In this document: positions 49,203 through 60,900 of the stretch, one piece after another
Layout of the letters: each line of letters opens with the position of its first letter
Position numbering within the stretch: the first letter of the stretch is position 1
Assembly (NCBI RefSeq): GCF_026213295.1
Contig: NC_079422.1
Span: forward strand, 732,195 to 796,194
Length of the DNA stretch: 64,000 nucleotides
Direction: 5' to 3'
Source of the DNA: Gadus chalcogrammus
Taxonomy: Eukaryota > Chordata > Actinopteri > Gadiformes > Gadidae
Translations under genes and position numbers: made by a program
Notes under the pieces: model-generated
Seen by the model: the letters and a program-made list of their open reading frames with translations, nothing else
Told to the model about the DNA's origin: nothing
Databases searched by the model: none

Positions 49203-50232
49203 TAGAGCTGTCCCAAACGATTATTTTTCAAACGATTAATCTAGCGATTATTTTTTCGATTAGTCGACTAATCTAACGACTAATTTTACGATTAATCTAA
49301 CGATTATTTTTTCAGTTACTGATTATTTCACATTACTTCATCAATGTAACTTTTCACACAATATGGATATCAAAACATTTGTTGTTAAAATATCAACATT
49401 TATTAAACATTTCTTTAACATGCCGCTTTTTTGTGCAATAACATTGTGCAAACACGGCACTTAAATTGTGCAAACTGCAAAATAGTGCATTCTGATGCCA
49501 TATGTAGTATCTAACAAATGAACAAAATAAGTCAATCAGGAGGAATATACCAAAAATAAAAATACTGTTCTACTCCTTCCTCCCTCTCTCATTGTGCAAA
49601 CTGAAAAAGAATGCACTGCCACCTCAGAGACACAACTTCGAAAAGGATTTATGTAATTTAAATTGTCAACTTGTAGTGTGGGTTTACTACTTAGAACTTG
49701 TTGATAGATCGTGGAATTTCGACAGTCAACAGCTAGACTAGAACTACATAACATAACAAAAGTTCTCTTACTACTGAGAACTGGTTGCTAGATCGTGGAA
49801 TTTCGACAGTCAACAGCAAGACTAGGAATACATAACATGATAAAAGTTCTCTTTTCACCAGAGTATAAAATCCGAACCCGACAAAGTCTATTCATAATAT
49901 TGTAATGACCACGGAAGAGGCAGTGAATGAAGTGATTAGACAGCTTATTAGATACCTAATAAACCGTTGGAACACGCAAGACCAGTCACCATAGCAACGC
50001 TGGTAAACAAACCCTCGGAGCTCGGCTTTTGGCCGAGTTTTATGTCACCAGCCTCTGTGCTCCCGCTACTGCTTGCCGCCGCCATTGTTATGAATTTTAA
50101 ACGATTGGCGACTAGTGTTCTGGTGCATATTTACCGCCACGACTGGAGCGAGAGTGTGGGGGGGAGGCGACGCGTCGACACAAATTATTCATGTCGACGA
50201 ATTTTTGAAGTCGACTAGTCGTCCCAGTTCTA
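49203..50232. mobile_element. Non-autonomous hAT element, 1030 bp, TSD TACACCAG
   Basis: It starts TAGAGCTGTCCC and ends CCCAGTTCTA, inverted ends, with the 8-bp repeat TACACCAG on both sides (49195-49202 and 50233-50240). The subterminal region is full of ACGATTA/GTCGACTA motifs. Near 49957 it contains ACCTAATAAACCGTTGGAAC, which also occurs at 15720. Confidence 0.9.
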
Positions 50233-50310
50233 TACACCAGACCTACATTTAAAATAAAAACAAAAAGAGCATTAGGCCTTCGCTTCAAGTAAGCAAAACA
50301 GTGTCTCAAG

Positions 50311-50831
50311 GGTGCCATGCCGTACTTCCGACGCCTCATTGTTCAAACGTCTCAATGGTCCGAAATATTTCCCATTAGATCGACATGCCACTATGCCGAC
50401 GGTTCAATGTTCCGAAAACGGAACCCATTGTTCCGAAGGTCCGTTTGTCCGACTTTTCAAAAAGGAGGCGCATTAGGCCGACGGTTCAATATGCCGAATA
50501 GGCCAAGGCGTAATTCCACATGTGTGATTATGAAACCAAAAATAAAAGACGATGTAGGCTAAGTTCCAGCAGTGCACTTCACAAAGCCAGACTGTTGCTG
50601 TGGGCTTGAACGGTAACAAGAGGGGAATTTATGAAGCGCACGTTATACAAGGACTAATACCTTTCCCGTAAAGAAGTCAAACGGTGAGTGAAAAACAAAT
50701 ACAATTTGTCTCTTTAGTAGCTGTGTGTGGGCCTATATGTGTTGTTTACTGTGTTTACAGTGGGCTTTTAGCCTAAATAATTTCGCTGGCATTGATTTAG
50801 TCAAACTTATACTTCATACCGTGTACTAAGT

Positions 50832-50881
<50 letters not shown>

Positions 50882-51288
50882 CGTGCCCGTGTTGAGAATT
50901 AGACCTACGCTCTCTGTCCATGGGGTTGAAACACCTTGTCGAAATGAAGTGAAGCGTTCTCACTTTGCTCTCCAATATTCATCGTGAACGTGATATGTAG
51001 GCCTATGTTGTATTTTGGAGAGAGAGTGAGAGAGAGCGAGAGAGAGCGAGAGAGAGCGAGAGAGAGCGAAAGCGTGAGCGAGGTATAAAACTCTTTATAT
51101 GTAGGCCTATTCGGCATATTGAACCGTGCGCCTCCTTTTTGAAAAGTCGGACAAACGGACCTTCGGACCAATGGGTTCTGTTTTCGGAACATTGAACCGT
51201 CGGCATAATGGCATGTCGATCTAATGGGACATTTTTTAGACCATTGAGACGTCGGATCAATGTGTTGTCGGAATTACGGGCAGGCCCC
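50311..51288. mobile_element. Long-TIR element, 978 bp, 8-bp TSD GTCTCAAG
   Basis: 50311-50508 and 51105-51288 are inverted repeats of about 190 bp (CCGAAGGTCCGTTTGTCCGA against its complement near 51150). GTCTCAAG flanks both sides (50303-50310 and 51289-51296). The interior holds a (GT)n run (50835-50880) and a (GAGAGC)n-like run (51017-51075). No coding sequence. Superfamily unknown. Confidence 0.88.
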
Positions 51289-51329
51289 GTCTCAAGTGCA
51301 CTGAAAAAAATAATTAATTGAATTTACTT

Positions 51330-53459
51330 GATTTTAATGTGGACATCGGTTCAGTTTGTCCATGCGCTGCTGCCCCCCCAGCACACGTCGGCCCCGCTTC
51401 CGCCCCCGGGGTACGACCCGGACACCGCAGCCACTGTGACCGCCCGCCGACAGCGTGACGACGGGTGTTGTTACTACCACGCCAGGTTTGGGGCCAAGGC
51501 CAAGCAGTGTCGCCAGCCTTGCCGTTTTGGGGGGGGGCCCCCCAGTCTATGCACGGGCCCGCCGCCTCGACTCTGCCAAGACTCTTGCGATCGCCAGGGA
51601 GGAGTTCGCCACCATGGAGCGTCTCGGCATCGTACGCCGTTCCAACAGTCCGTGGGCCTCCCCCCTGCACATGGTGACCAAGGCTGATGGCGGTTGGCGT
51701 CCCTGTGGTGATTTCCGTCGCTTGAATAACGCCACCACCCCCGACTGGTACCCGGTACCGCACATTCAGGACTTCTCCGCCCACCTGGCCGGCGCCACCA
51801 TCTTTTCAAAGGTGGACCTGGTATGCGGTTACCATCAGGTGCCTGTCCGACCGCAGGAAGTCCCCGGTGACGGCGGTCATCACACCCTTTTGACTTTTTG
51901 AATTCCTGAGGATGCCTTTCGGCCTCAAGGGTGCAGCACAGACTTTCCAGCGCCTCATGGATTCTGTGCTGCGGGACATGCCGTTCCTGTTCGTCTACCT
52001 GGAAGACATCCTCGTTGCCAGTGCGTCCGCGGAAGACCACCTGACGCATCTACGGCAGCTGTTCGGTCGACTCAGTGAGCATGGTCTCATTGTCAACCCG
52101 GCCAAGTGCGAGTTTGGCCGGTCATCCATCACCTTCCTCGATCACCACGTCACCCCGCAGGGGGCGGTTCCCCTCCCGGCCAAGGTGGACGCCATCGCCA
52201 GTTTCCCACGCCCGCGCACTGTGAAGTCCCTGCAGGAGTTCCTGGGCATGGTGAACTTCTACAACCGTTTCCTCCCCCATGCAGCCCAGCTCATTCGACC
52301 CTTGTACAACGCCTTGCGGGGCAGGAAGCCTGCAGACGCGTTGGATTGGCCCACAGAGATGACGGCTGCCTTCAATGCTGCCAAAACCGCGTTGGCCAAC
52401 GCTGCTCTGCTGGCGCACCCATCTCCGACCGCCCCTGCTCTTACTACGGACGCCTCTGATTACGCCGTGGGGGCTGTGTGTGAGCAGTGGGTGGTCAGTG
52501 GGTGGGCAGCCGCTGGCCTTTTTCAGCAGGAAGCTCCGCGACAACGAGAGGAAATACAGCGCTTTCGACAGGGAGCTCCTGGCTCTTTTACTCGCCACCC
52601 GTCATTTCCGCTTCCTGTTGGAGGGCCGTCGGTTCACGGCTTTTGTTGACCACAAGCAGCTGACGTTCGCCTTGGCCAAGTCTTCGGAGCCATGGTCTGG
52701 TCGACGGCAGCGTCAGCTCTCCGCCATCTCGGAGTACACCACTGACGTTCAGCATGTGGCCGGCAAAGACAATTTTGTCGCCGACTGCCTCTCTCGGGTG
52801 GTTATTGGTTCCGTCCACTGCGGCCTCGACTACGCAGCTATGTCGGGGGATCAGGCTACGGACTCTGAGGTACAGGACTACAGGACAGCCCCCACGGCAC
52901 TCCTCATGGAGGATGTGGTATTTGGCACGGCCAACAATACGCTCCTCTGCGACGTCTCCACTGGCCAACCGCGCCCCATGGTGCCTGCTGGCTGGAGGCG
53001 TAAGGTCTTTAACACGATCCACAGCCTTTCCCACCCGGGGGTGAAGGCCTCTGCCAAGCTGGTGGGGGCCAAGTTTGTCTGGCCGGGCCTGCGGAAGGAC
53101 GTCAGGGCCTGGGCCGCTGTCTGTGTGGCGTGCCAGCGTGCGAAGGTGACTCGTCATACCAAAGCCCCCTTGGCACTCTTCAAAGTGCCGGAGAGGCGTT
53201 TCGACCATGTGAATGTGGACCTGGTGGGCCCGCTTTCACCCTCCCGTGGTTACACCTACCTCCTCACCATGGTGGACAGGACCACCAGGTGGCCAGAAGG
53301 TTGGGTTCCCCTGTCCTCAACTACAGCAGCTGAGGTGGCCCGGGCGTTCGTTATGGCTTGGGTGGCCTGTTTCGGCACACCGTCAGACCTTTCCTCGGAC
53401 CGGGGGCCGCAGTTCACGTCGGAGCTTTGTACTGCGGTCGCCGGAGTCCTGGGTTTAGT
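51330..53459 (+). pseudogene. Ty3/Gypsy pol remnant: RT, RNaseH, integrase
   Basis: A gag-end cysteine/histidine segment (CCYYHARFGAKAKQCRQPC) is followed directly by RT entry sequence (WASPLHMVTKADGGWRPCGD), so protease is deleted. RT continues through FSKVDLVCGYHQVPV. After a frameshift near 51870-51905 come MPFGLKGAAQTFQRLMDSVL and FVYLEDILVAS, where the usual YLDD has become YLED. A further frameshift near 52500 leads into RNaseH (RKLRDNERKYSAFDRELLAL) and integrase: the zinc-binding HSLSHPGVKASAKLV...CVACQRAK and core residues in VNVDLVGPL and SSDRGPQFTS. It is cut at about 53459 before the final catalytic glutamate. Inactive, with no LTRs found. Confidence 0.87.
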
Positions 53460-53599
53460 GTGTGCAAATACAAAAGGCTTTGTGTACAATTCATGTACCC
53501 TCCTTGACAATCAATTATGTGGCAACTAAAACATTCTATAGTGTTGTATAACATCTCATCAATTCTAAAAAAGAAAATCATAATATCTTCCAAAAACTG

Positions 53600-54000
53600 T
53601 CAATTATTTTTTTATGAAAGTTGGACTCCCGTATAACTTACATCTGCCATTTGTGCAACGTTTTTTTTTAGATTTTGCCCTCGGTGTCCTCCTCTCCTTT
53701 GGAACAGCCTTGAAGTGGGATGGTGGTGATTCTCTTGAACTCAGCGTTGATCTAAATAGTAGCAAGCACAAAATAAGCTCAAAGGATTCAGGTTTCAAAC
53801 TGAATTCAGGGCATTCCATGTCTTAAATGTGCATGGGCAGTTCAGATATGTACATGGAAAGCGAGAACTACGTCCAAAATGTGGATGCTTCAACTTGTAG
53901 TGATGCAAAAGCTCGGACCTACTTGATACAGTTTCTTTGCAGCTTTTACAACTCCACATTACCGCCACCAAACCCTGTAGCATACATCAAGATTATTATT
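53600..54000 (-). pseudogene. C2H2-like zinc finger gene fragment with introns
   Basis: On the minus strand, after an apparent acceptor (TGATGTATGCTACAG at about 53990), the frame reads WSCKSCKETVSSRSELLHHY, then KLKHPHFG and FPCTYLNCPCTFKTWNALNS. This matches the N-terminal finger of an abundant uncharacterised fish protein family that I recognise but cannot name. A second possible exon (INAEFKRITTIPLQ) follows after CTACTATTTAG near 53755. Too short and isolated to be a working gene. Confidence 0.5.
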
Positions 54001-54265
54001 AGTAACTTCATCAAAGCTCCAATCATCAATTCAGAAACAAAAAGGTCTGCTGCAATACCAAAATTCAAAGCACATAAATCTGTTATCGCTTTCAAATTAC
54101 CTGATTAATGTGTTTAAATACAAGGACTAACACAAATGAAGGAAATACATATTAAAAGGTGGAGTCACCAATTCAGGAGAATGCTTGTTGGAGCATACTT
54201 TGCATGAACGGTCATGACAGGCAATAACAGCTAGTGAGAAAAAGAATGGCGCTCAAACACATACA

Positions 54266-54669
54266 CAGTCCCTTCAGGAAAACGCGATTATGCGATCGCA
54301 TAATTCAATGCATAATCAGCCAAAGTCTGCATATTCATGCGGGGGTCACATTTTTTCAAATGTGCCGCACTTTCACTGCTTAAATTGCCTAATTCCGCAC
54401 AAAATATGCGGGGCATGCATGATTTCATAATTCCCGCATTTCCGTTGCAAAAGAGTCACATATCTTAGCAGAAAGTTGAAAAATGTTGCGTTTACTTCAC
54501 ACAAGAGCAGCCATTTCCCCCTGTTCTCATGGGAACGTTATGTTCCTGCAGTTTCATTGCATAAATATGCCGCATATCTCATCGCATTTTTTAAGAAAAC
54601 GTGCCGCATAATCAAGGATTATTGGCCGCAACAACCACAAAAAAACGCTGCATTCTTCTGGAGGGACTG
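54266..54669. mobile_element. hAT-like MITE, 404 bp, TSD ACATACA
   Basis: CAGTCCCTTCAGGAAAACGC at the left and TTCTGGAGGGACTG at the right are inverted ends. ACATACA flanks both sides (54259-54265 and 54670-54676). The interior is rich in ATGCGATCGCAT and ATATGCCGCAT near-palindromes. Confidence 0.85.
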
Positions 54670-54676
54670 ACATACA

Positions 54677-55279
54677 CGTTCTGGAGGGACTGTCCCCCCA
54701 TGTAACGATAAATGCAAAACCTCCAATATATAGCCTAAGTTAACCACTGGCTTTAGCCGTTAGGCTCTCACACACGCGGACCCAGGCTAATTAGCGCGCT
54801 AAAAACTAAATATAGCCTATACGCGTACATAGCCTACGCACACAAACGAGTGGACTAAATATTTTAATAGTTACACAGTGAACCATAGCAGTGTAGTGCA
54901 AATGTTTCCAAATTCACAAACTTACTTTATCAGTAAATGGGCTGGTCTCCGTTGTGGCTGAAGGAGGAAATGTGATTGCTTCCAGAATTTTCTGGGTCAA
55001 ATGCACTCCGTGGTCTCTTTTTTTCTTCAGCGCAATTTGAATCCAGCCTATGGGTGCACTACTGCCACCCTCTGCTCGCAATGCAAATTACACTTTGGCG
55101 CCAGAAAAGCACTAAACTCGATCACATCGACATCAGTGTTATAATTAAATCAATTTCAATCAACGTGAGTGACATTAGTACATCTAACATTCTCCATAAA
55201 GAATCAAAGTTTACATGATTATAGCATGTCCACAAGAAGAATATAAATTGATCATGTTGCATTTCTGTACTTCCTTTTT
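54677..55279. other. hAT interior, no gene seen
   Basis: Non-coding sequence between the MITE and the transposase remnant. A second TTCTGGAGGGACTGTCCC tip follows the MITE at about 54680, suggesting another broken copy. Confidence 0.5.
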
Positions 55280-55800
55280 GTCAATTTAAAGACCTGCTAG
55301 GTCCTCACAGATCTTTTCTTGTCTTGATGAAACAATCGCACATAAACCAAAAGCTGGGCATTATCCGTTTCATCTGAAGACTCATCAATGGCTAAGGATG
55401 GGGCACTCTGAACAGCCGCATGAAGCTGTGACAGTGCGTCATCTGATAACATTTCGGATTTTCTTTGCAGCTCACATTGGGATTTGCTTTATTTTTTCAC
55501 ACAATTCATCCCTTTGTTTACCTTCAAGTAACGTCTCGGCAGCGGCGTTCAAGCACTCCTTCACAACAGTCGTGTCACTGAAAGTTTTTTTATGTTGCCC
55601 CAAAATCCATGCAATCTTAAGTGAGCATTCATTTGTACGTTGCTGGCCTGTAAATGAGTGTGTGAAGACAGGCGTAGACCTCTCATACTGAGCTCTCAGC
55701 TCGGATATTTTCCACGCTCTTACTTCTGACGATACTTTTCCTCGAAGGATCTGTGTTAGGATTCGTAATGCCGCTTAATATTCCCGCTTTTTATCAGCGC
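55280..55800 (-). pseudogene. hAT transposase N-terminal remnant (GTF2IRD2/ZBED-like)
   Basis: On the minus strand, fragments read ALIKSGNIKRHYE (end of a BED-type finger), WKISELRAQYERSTPVFTHS, QQRTNECSLKIAWILGQHKK, TVVKECLNAAAETLLEGKQR and, beyond two stops and a shift, AIDESSDETDNAQLLVYVR. This is the N-terminal half of fish hAT transposases of the type fused into GTF2IRD2. The catalytic core end is missing. It supports identification of the surrounding block as hAT. Confidence 0.78.
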
Positions 55801-55978
55801 CACGGTTTCAACACATAAAAGACACAACAATGAACAAGTATTGGTCAGTCCATTCATCTTTAAAATGTCTGTTTTCGGGGTAAATTTTTTTTATTATTAT
55901 TTTAAATTGGTCATGGGTCCGGATAGGACCGTCACTTGTTCCGGACCCGGACCACGGTCCGCCGTTTGGAGATGCCTG

Positions 55979-56110
55979 ATATACAGTATGTACACTGAAT
56001 AGGTTTGCAAAGGACTGTATACAATATGCACACTGAAGGCCTGGTCCCACCATAGGTTTGCACTTTGCAGAGAACTATATACAGTACACTTGAAAGGGGT
56101 GGGAGGGTGT
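55979..56110. repeat. ~57-bp tandem repeat, right part
   Basis: It continues the 48741-48881 repeat: ATAGGTTTGCAAAGGACTGT and CATAGGTTTGCACTTTGCAG at 55999 and 56051, each followed by a CACTGAAGGCCTGG-type or ACAGTACACTTGA block. Confidence 0.8.
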
Positions 56111-57039
56111 GAGGGTCTGCAACCAGTGTCCACCTCAAGGGAAATACATATAGGCTAGTGGAATAAATATAAGTTGCTTACCTCTAGCATGGCTAGCTTC
56201 ACACAGTTGTTCATATGCACTCTTGCTCGGTCGTGTTTTTTTTTATCTGTTCTGACAGATGTTTCAGGTCTGTCAACCCAGTCTGTGTCCACAAACTATC
56301 ACACGCACTTGCTTTAAAAAGTATACAAGGAAAGCAAAAAATTGCATTGGCATACCCACAGCTAGTTAGCCAAGCCTGAACCAAACTCTGGAAAAACTTA
56401 TCTTGTAGGCTCTATCCTTTTCTCTTGCTTGTTGGGTTATGTTCACTTCTGGCTTTTCTGCTTATTCCTTTACTTGCAATTTTTCTGCAAATGTTCTTCT
56501 TTCGAAGGGATTCATAAGCAAAGACTTAACTGAATTTGGGGCTAGCTGAACTCACAGGGAAACAGTGCAAGCAATACTCAAAGTCGCCATCTTGCTGATC
56601 TCTGAGGTAATGGCAAATGCGCGGTTACGCGCAGTGGACGGTGCACTGCGCTTGGGGCTATATTTTGAGCGCCCACAGGCGAAATGATGTACTTTTCTGC
56701 CTAGCAACGGGGGAACCATTGGCTAATAATTCAGGCATGTGGGGCTGAGTGAACTGCGCCCCACGGAAGACATCTACTTCACCAAAATTAACGTTGAACA
56801 TGTAAGTGAATGAAGATTTAATTATGGGGGATTCTAAAGAAGTAAATGCATTATTCGAATGCAATTAAAATAGATTAATTCTCAAAATGAGAAAGATTAT
56901 TAAAAAATATATTTATAAATATATTTTAAAAAAAAAGATGGCCGGTCGGCGGGAGGGCTGGTCGCGAGTACATTTTTTGCATGGTGGTAGCGGGAAGCTC
57001 ATGAATATTCATGAGGGAACTCGTCCCTCATTGGCTGGG
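56111..57039. other. Repeat-derived spacer, no gene seen
   Basis: AT-rich with a likely non-autonomous element segment at 56600-56800 (GGCAAATGCGCGGTTACGCG). No ends were resolved. ATGAATATTCAT, a 12-bp palindrome, lies at 57001-57012. Confidence 0.5.
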
Positions 57040-57912
57040 ACTTGGCTCGCTTGGACTTTGTCAGAGGGCTTGTGAAAACAAAGGGCTTGTGAAAATCACG
57101 AACGCAAATAAATGAAACGTTATAAATCAACACAAATCATTGTATCAATAGTGTGACACATGTTATACAGTAGTTGTTTTTAGACGAGTTAGCATTACGA
57201 GCTAACGTTTGTTTTGGCACTTACAGAAGGTAGCTATAGAGTTGCCGTGTAGTAGGTGGATTGATAGGTGAAAATCAATATTAAAATTCATGTAGCCCTA
57301 CGCGAAAATATTCTATGGATAGGCCTACAGATTTTATGGCCCTTCTTTCTATAATGTAATTGGTTGTGGGTTGTGGCAGAACCACTATGAACAAATATCA
57401 GAAATCATACGGTTTATTCTTATCCATCTACACCTAACCTCCAGCAGCTCCATCTCCTCAAAGTTGACATGGGTCTAGCAAATGTTGCAAGCTTTAATAA
57501 ATCCTGCCATTATGCTCACCACTTCAAAAAACAGAACAGAATGGAATCTTAATGGAAATATCAAGACATGGACAAACAATTAGAAAAAAAAAACTTGGAA
57601 ACAATCACCAGCTGCCGAAAGCACTGCGATGCGCTATACATAACGTTATAAAATATAATAAATACAAAAAGGATTTACTACAGTAGCCCAGGCTGTGACA
57701 CATAACAGTTCCACAGGGGCTTTTAGACGAGTGAGCTAACGTTTGTACTTACAGAAAGGTAGCTATAGAGTTGCCGTGTAGTAGGTGGGTATCATGTGTC
57801 ACATTATTGCTAAAATTATTCGTGTTGATTTATAACAACGTTGAATCCATTTGCCGATGCTCTATACATAACGTTTAAAAATATAATAAATACAAAAAGG
57901 ATTTACTACAGT

Positions 57913-60900
57913 CAGTGTTGGGAAAGTTCACTTTCTACGTGAACTAGTTCAAAGTTCAGTTCACAAATTTTAAAATGAACTAGTTCAGTTCAAAGTTCAT
58001 AATTCAAGTTCCAAATATGAACTAGTTCATAGTTCTTTTTTTCAATATGTTGCTGTGTGCTATTATTTTTCAAAATTTTTGCCACAGCCCATATAGAACC
58101 ACAGACAGCAATTATTTTATCAGTTTTATCACTGAAACTATGTATCAGATTTCCTCTTCATATCCAATTATCCTGATCCAATCCTTATCCAACCAGGGTA
58201 TACATTAGCATTGAGGGGACAGCCTTTCCCCATTGTTGCTTTAACGCTTTGTTGCTGTCCATTCAGTCCACACTAGTAGCAGCTGCAGCTTTCACCCTAC
58301 AGTATATTCTCAAAAACATGAGGAAAAACTTGCTGCTTGAATGTTATTTTTTAATAATACTGGAATCCTGGAAAAATATACCAGGCAGGTTCAACAAACA
58401 AGTTACATTACATGAACAGTAAAGTAACCATTCCAATAACACAAACTGAGGTAGGAAATCAAGGTTGAACTTGAAAGTCCAATATTCAAAGTGCAAAACA
58501 TTTAAACATTATTAAGTTAATTTTTTTTACCAAATGAATACGTAAAACAAAACAATAACTTAAAAAGAGTCAGTCCAAGGCCATGGACAGTGCTCCTACT
58601 TTCTGTCCAGTGAGTGGAACTGAATGAATATCACTGGTTACAGAAATAACCAAAGTATAATAATGAATGAAAAAAAGTCAGTGTGCAGGGCCAATCCCTT
58701 ATCTGAATGAAGATCCTCTGTCATTGATCACAGTGTTCTCTCCCTGGTGGATCTGCTGTTTTTTAGCTTCCTGTAAAAACAAGATACAGGTATGCTGTTA
58801 TTTTTATGCGGCCAGGCCCGCCGCTCCCTATACGCAGAGTAGGGCACCAAAAAGTAAGGTTACAAAAATAAATAAATAAATTGAATTACAAAGATATATA
58901 AATGAGTTATTAAGAGACCGTTGTTTTTTCTTAATTGTATAACCAATCAATACATTTCGGAAAATTAGATGTTTTTACCTAATATATAAAAGGAGCCCCC
59001 TGACCCTAACGGTACAGCCTTCGAAGCTCTCGTCTTTTCGCATCGGAGACAGAGCATGCTTTTGCCGGTTTTATCAAGCTGTTTTTGAATGGCGATTCTC
59101 CATAATGGCAAGTAAGAGACAACAAGAATCTGGTGCTGAAAAGCTCAACTGGCCTCCCTGACCAGTTGAGCTTAGGGCACCCAAAAGCTTAGCAGCGGCC
59201 CTGTAAACACAATTTTTAACATACCGTCAAAACTTTTTGTTGGCATTCAGGATGAGCTGCTTCTCAAAGTTGGCATCTCCCAGCCGGTTTCTCCTGGGTC
59301 TGAATGAGATTTTAACATCATGATTATTATGGCAAAAAAAGAGGCAATCACTGAAATATTTTTTTATTTTGAAAACCAGAACTAGAATGATGTCACCAAG
59401 AACTATAATTTGAGGCTGGGTATTTACTGTACTTATTACCAAAGAATAATAATTATGTAATATAATCAGTTTATTCCTACCTGAATATTAGACCACCGAT
59501 GCTGAAGAGCCTCTCTACTGGAGCGCTTGAGGGCAGGGCAGTGTTGTGTTTAATGAACAGCCTTCTGAGCTTTGAAAACTGCAGGTATTCATCAAACCCA
59601 TCTGTGGTTGGGGCGTCCAAATAGGTGTCCACTTCAGTTTTTGGATTAACCTCCGTTTTTTGATTAAATCTGAAGAATGACGCTGCAGGATCTTTCTTGA
59701 CGGGTTTACCACTGGACTGTGCTGGACCTGAGTCATCACCAGAGTTGAGGGTTTGAAATTCTCTTTTCAGCATCAATCTGTACTGCAATTGTTTCTCCTC
59801 ATCTTGGACCCAGTCGAGCTTGAATCTTGGCACCAGCATAGCGGAGAGTATGTGGTCCCTCTTCTCCAGAAGACCTGCCAGCCTTTTGCTCAGGGATTCC
59901 AAGATACTCTTTATGAGGGGTCTGCATGTAATGAGACCCTCTGCTGCAGTGGGCTTTATGCTCTCATCCAACAGGTCATTCATATGACATTGCAGCTGCA
60001 CAATTGTTGGAGCCAGGTAGCCAAGAAAGATGTTCTTCTCTGCTTGGAGGATGTTTAGTGCAAGTGCTAAAGGCCTCATCACATCCACAAACTTGTGTAT
60101 GAATTCAACTTCCTGTGGAGTAAATCTGCGAAAGCCAAACTCATCACTCACAGTGTGCAAAAGCAGCTCGTCATGTAGGGGAGTGGCATCATTTTCAGGG
60201 GTGACCTCAGCCACGTTAATTTCTGCCTTGGTAGTTAGTGTTGCTATGCGAGACAGTCGCTCCATCGCGAGAAAAACTGAGTTCCATCTTGTGTCATTTG
60301 TCACAACAAAACCAATCCCAAGCTTTTCCTCCACAGCATCAGAAGCCTTTGTACTTCGCTTAACCAGGTTCCACAGAGCAGATGCTTTTGCAAAAACAGC
60401 CCTTGACATTGTTTTGTAGCGTTTTTCAGTAACCTTTTCCGTATCTTTGGCCACTAGATTCAAGGTGTGAGCCATGCACCTTCTGTGAGGGGGGAGAGAG
60501 GGATGATCCAGACCTGAGAGAGGCTCAGGCTCCATCTGGTCATTTTCATCTGAGTCCTCACTGGCGGCAGCAGAGGCTGGCACTTCATCGTCATCTTCGC
60601 TTTCAGTTTCATCAAAGTGGACCATTGTTTCTGGCACTTCAGTATCAATATCCATCCCAAAACAGTTGAATGCCTTGACAAAATTTGCAGCATTGTCTGT
60701 TACTGTACACACAACCTTGTTCTGGATTTTGAATTCTTTGTGTACTTCTGACAATAATTTTGCCAACACATCATGTGTATGTGCTCCTTTAATCCGCCGG
60801 CATGCCAGTACTGCAGAGTATCTCTTAGAAACATCTGTTTTGTTTAGCCAGTGGACAGTGATTCCCATAAATGCCTTGTTCACAGCTGACCAGCAATCTG

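Larger units (their letters stand above)
48882..55978. mobile_element. hAT transposon, 7.1 kb with nested insertions
   Basis: The left tip CAGGGGTCTTCGATT (48882) and right tip complement CAGGCATCTCCAAACG (55978) lie in one tandem-repeat unit whose two halves rejoin when the block is removed. Flanks ATATATAG and ATATACAG differ at one base, consistent with an aged 8-bp duplication. A hAT transposase remnant lies near the right end (minus strand). Later insertions are a hAT MITE (49203-50232), a long-TIR element (50311-51288), a Gypsy fragment (51330-53459), a zinc-finger gene fragment (53600-54000) and another MITE (54266-54669). Confidence 0.82.
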
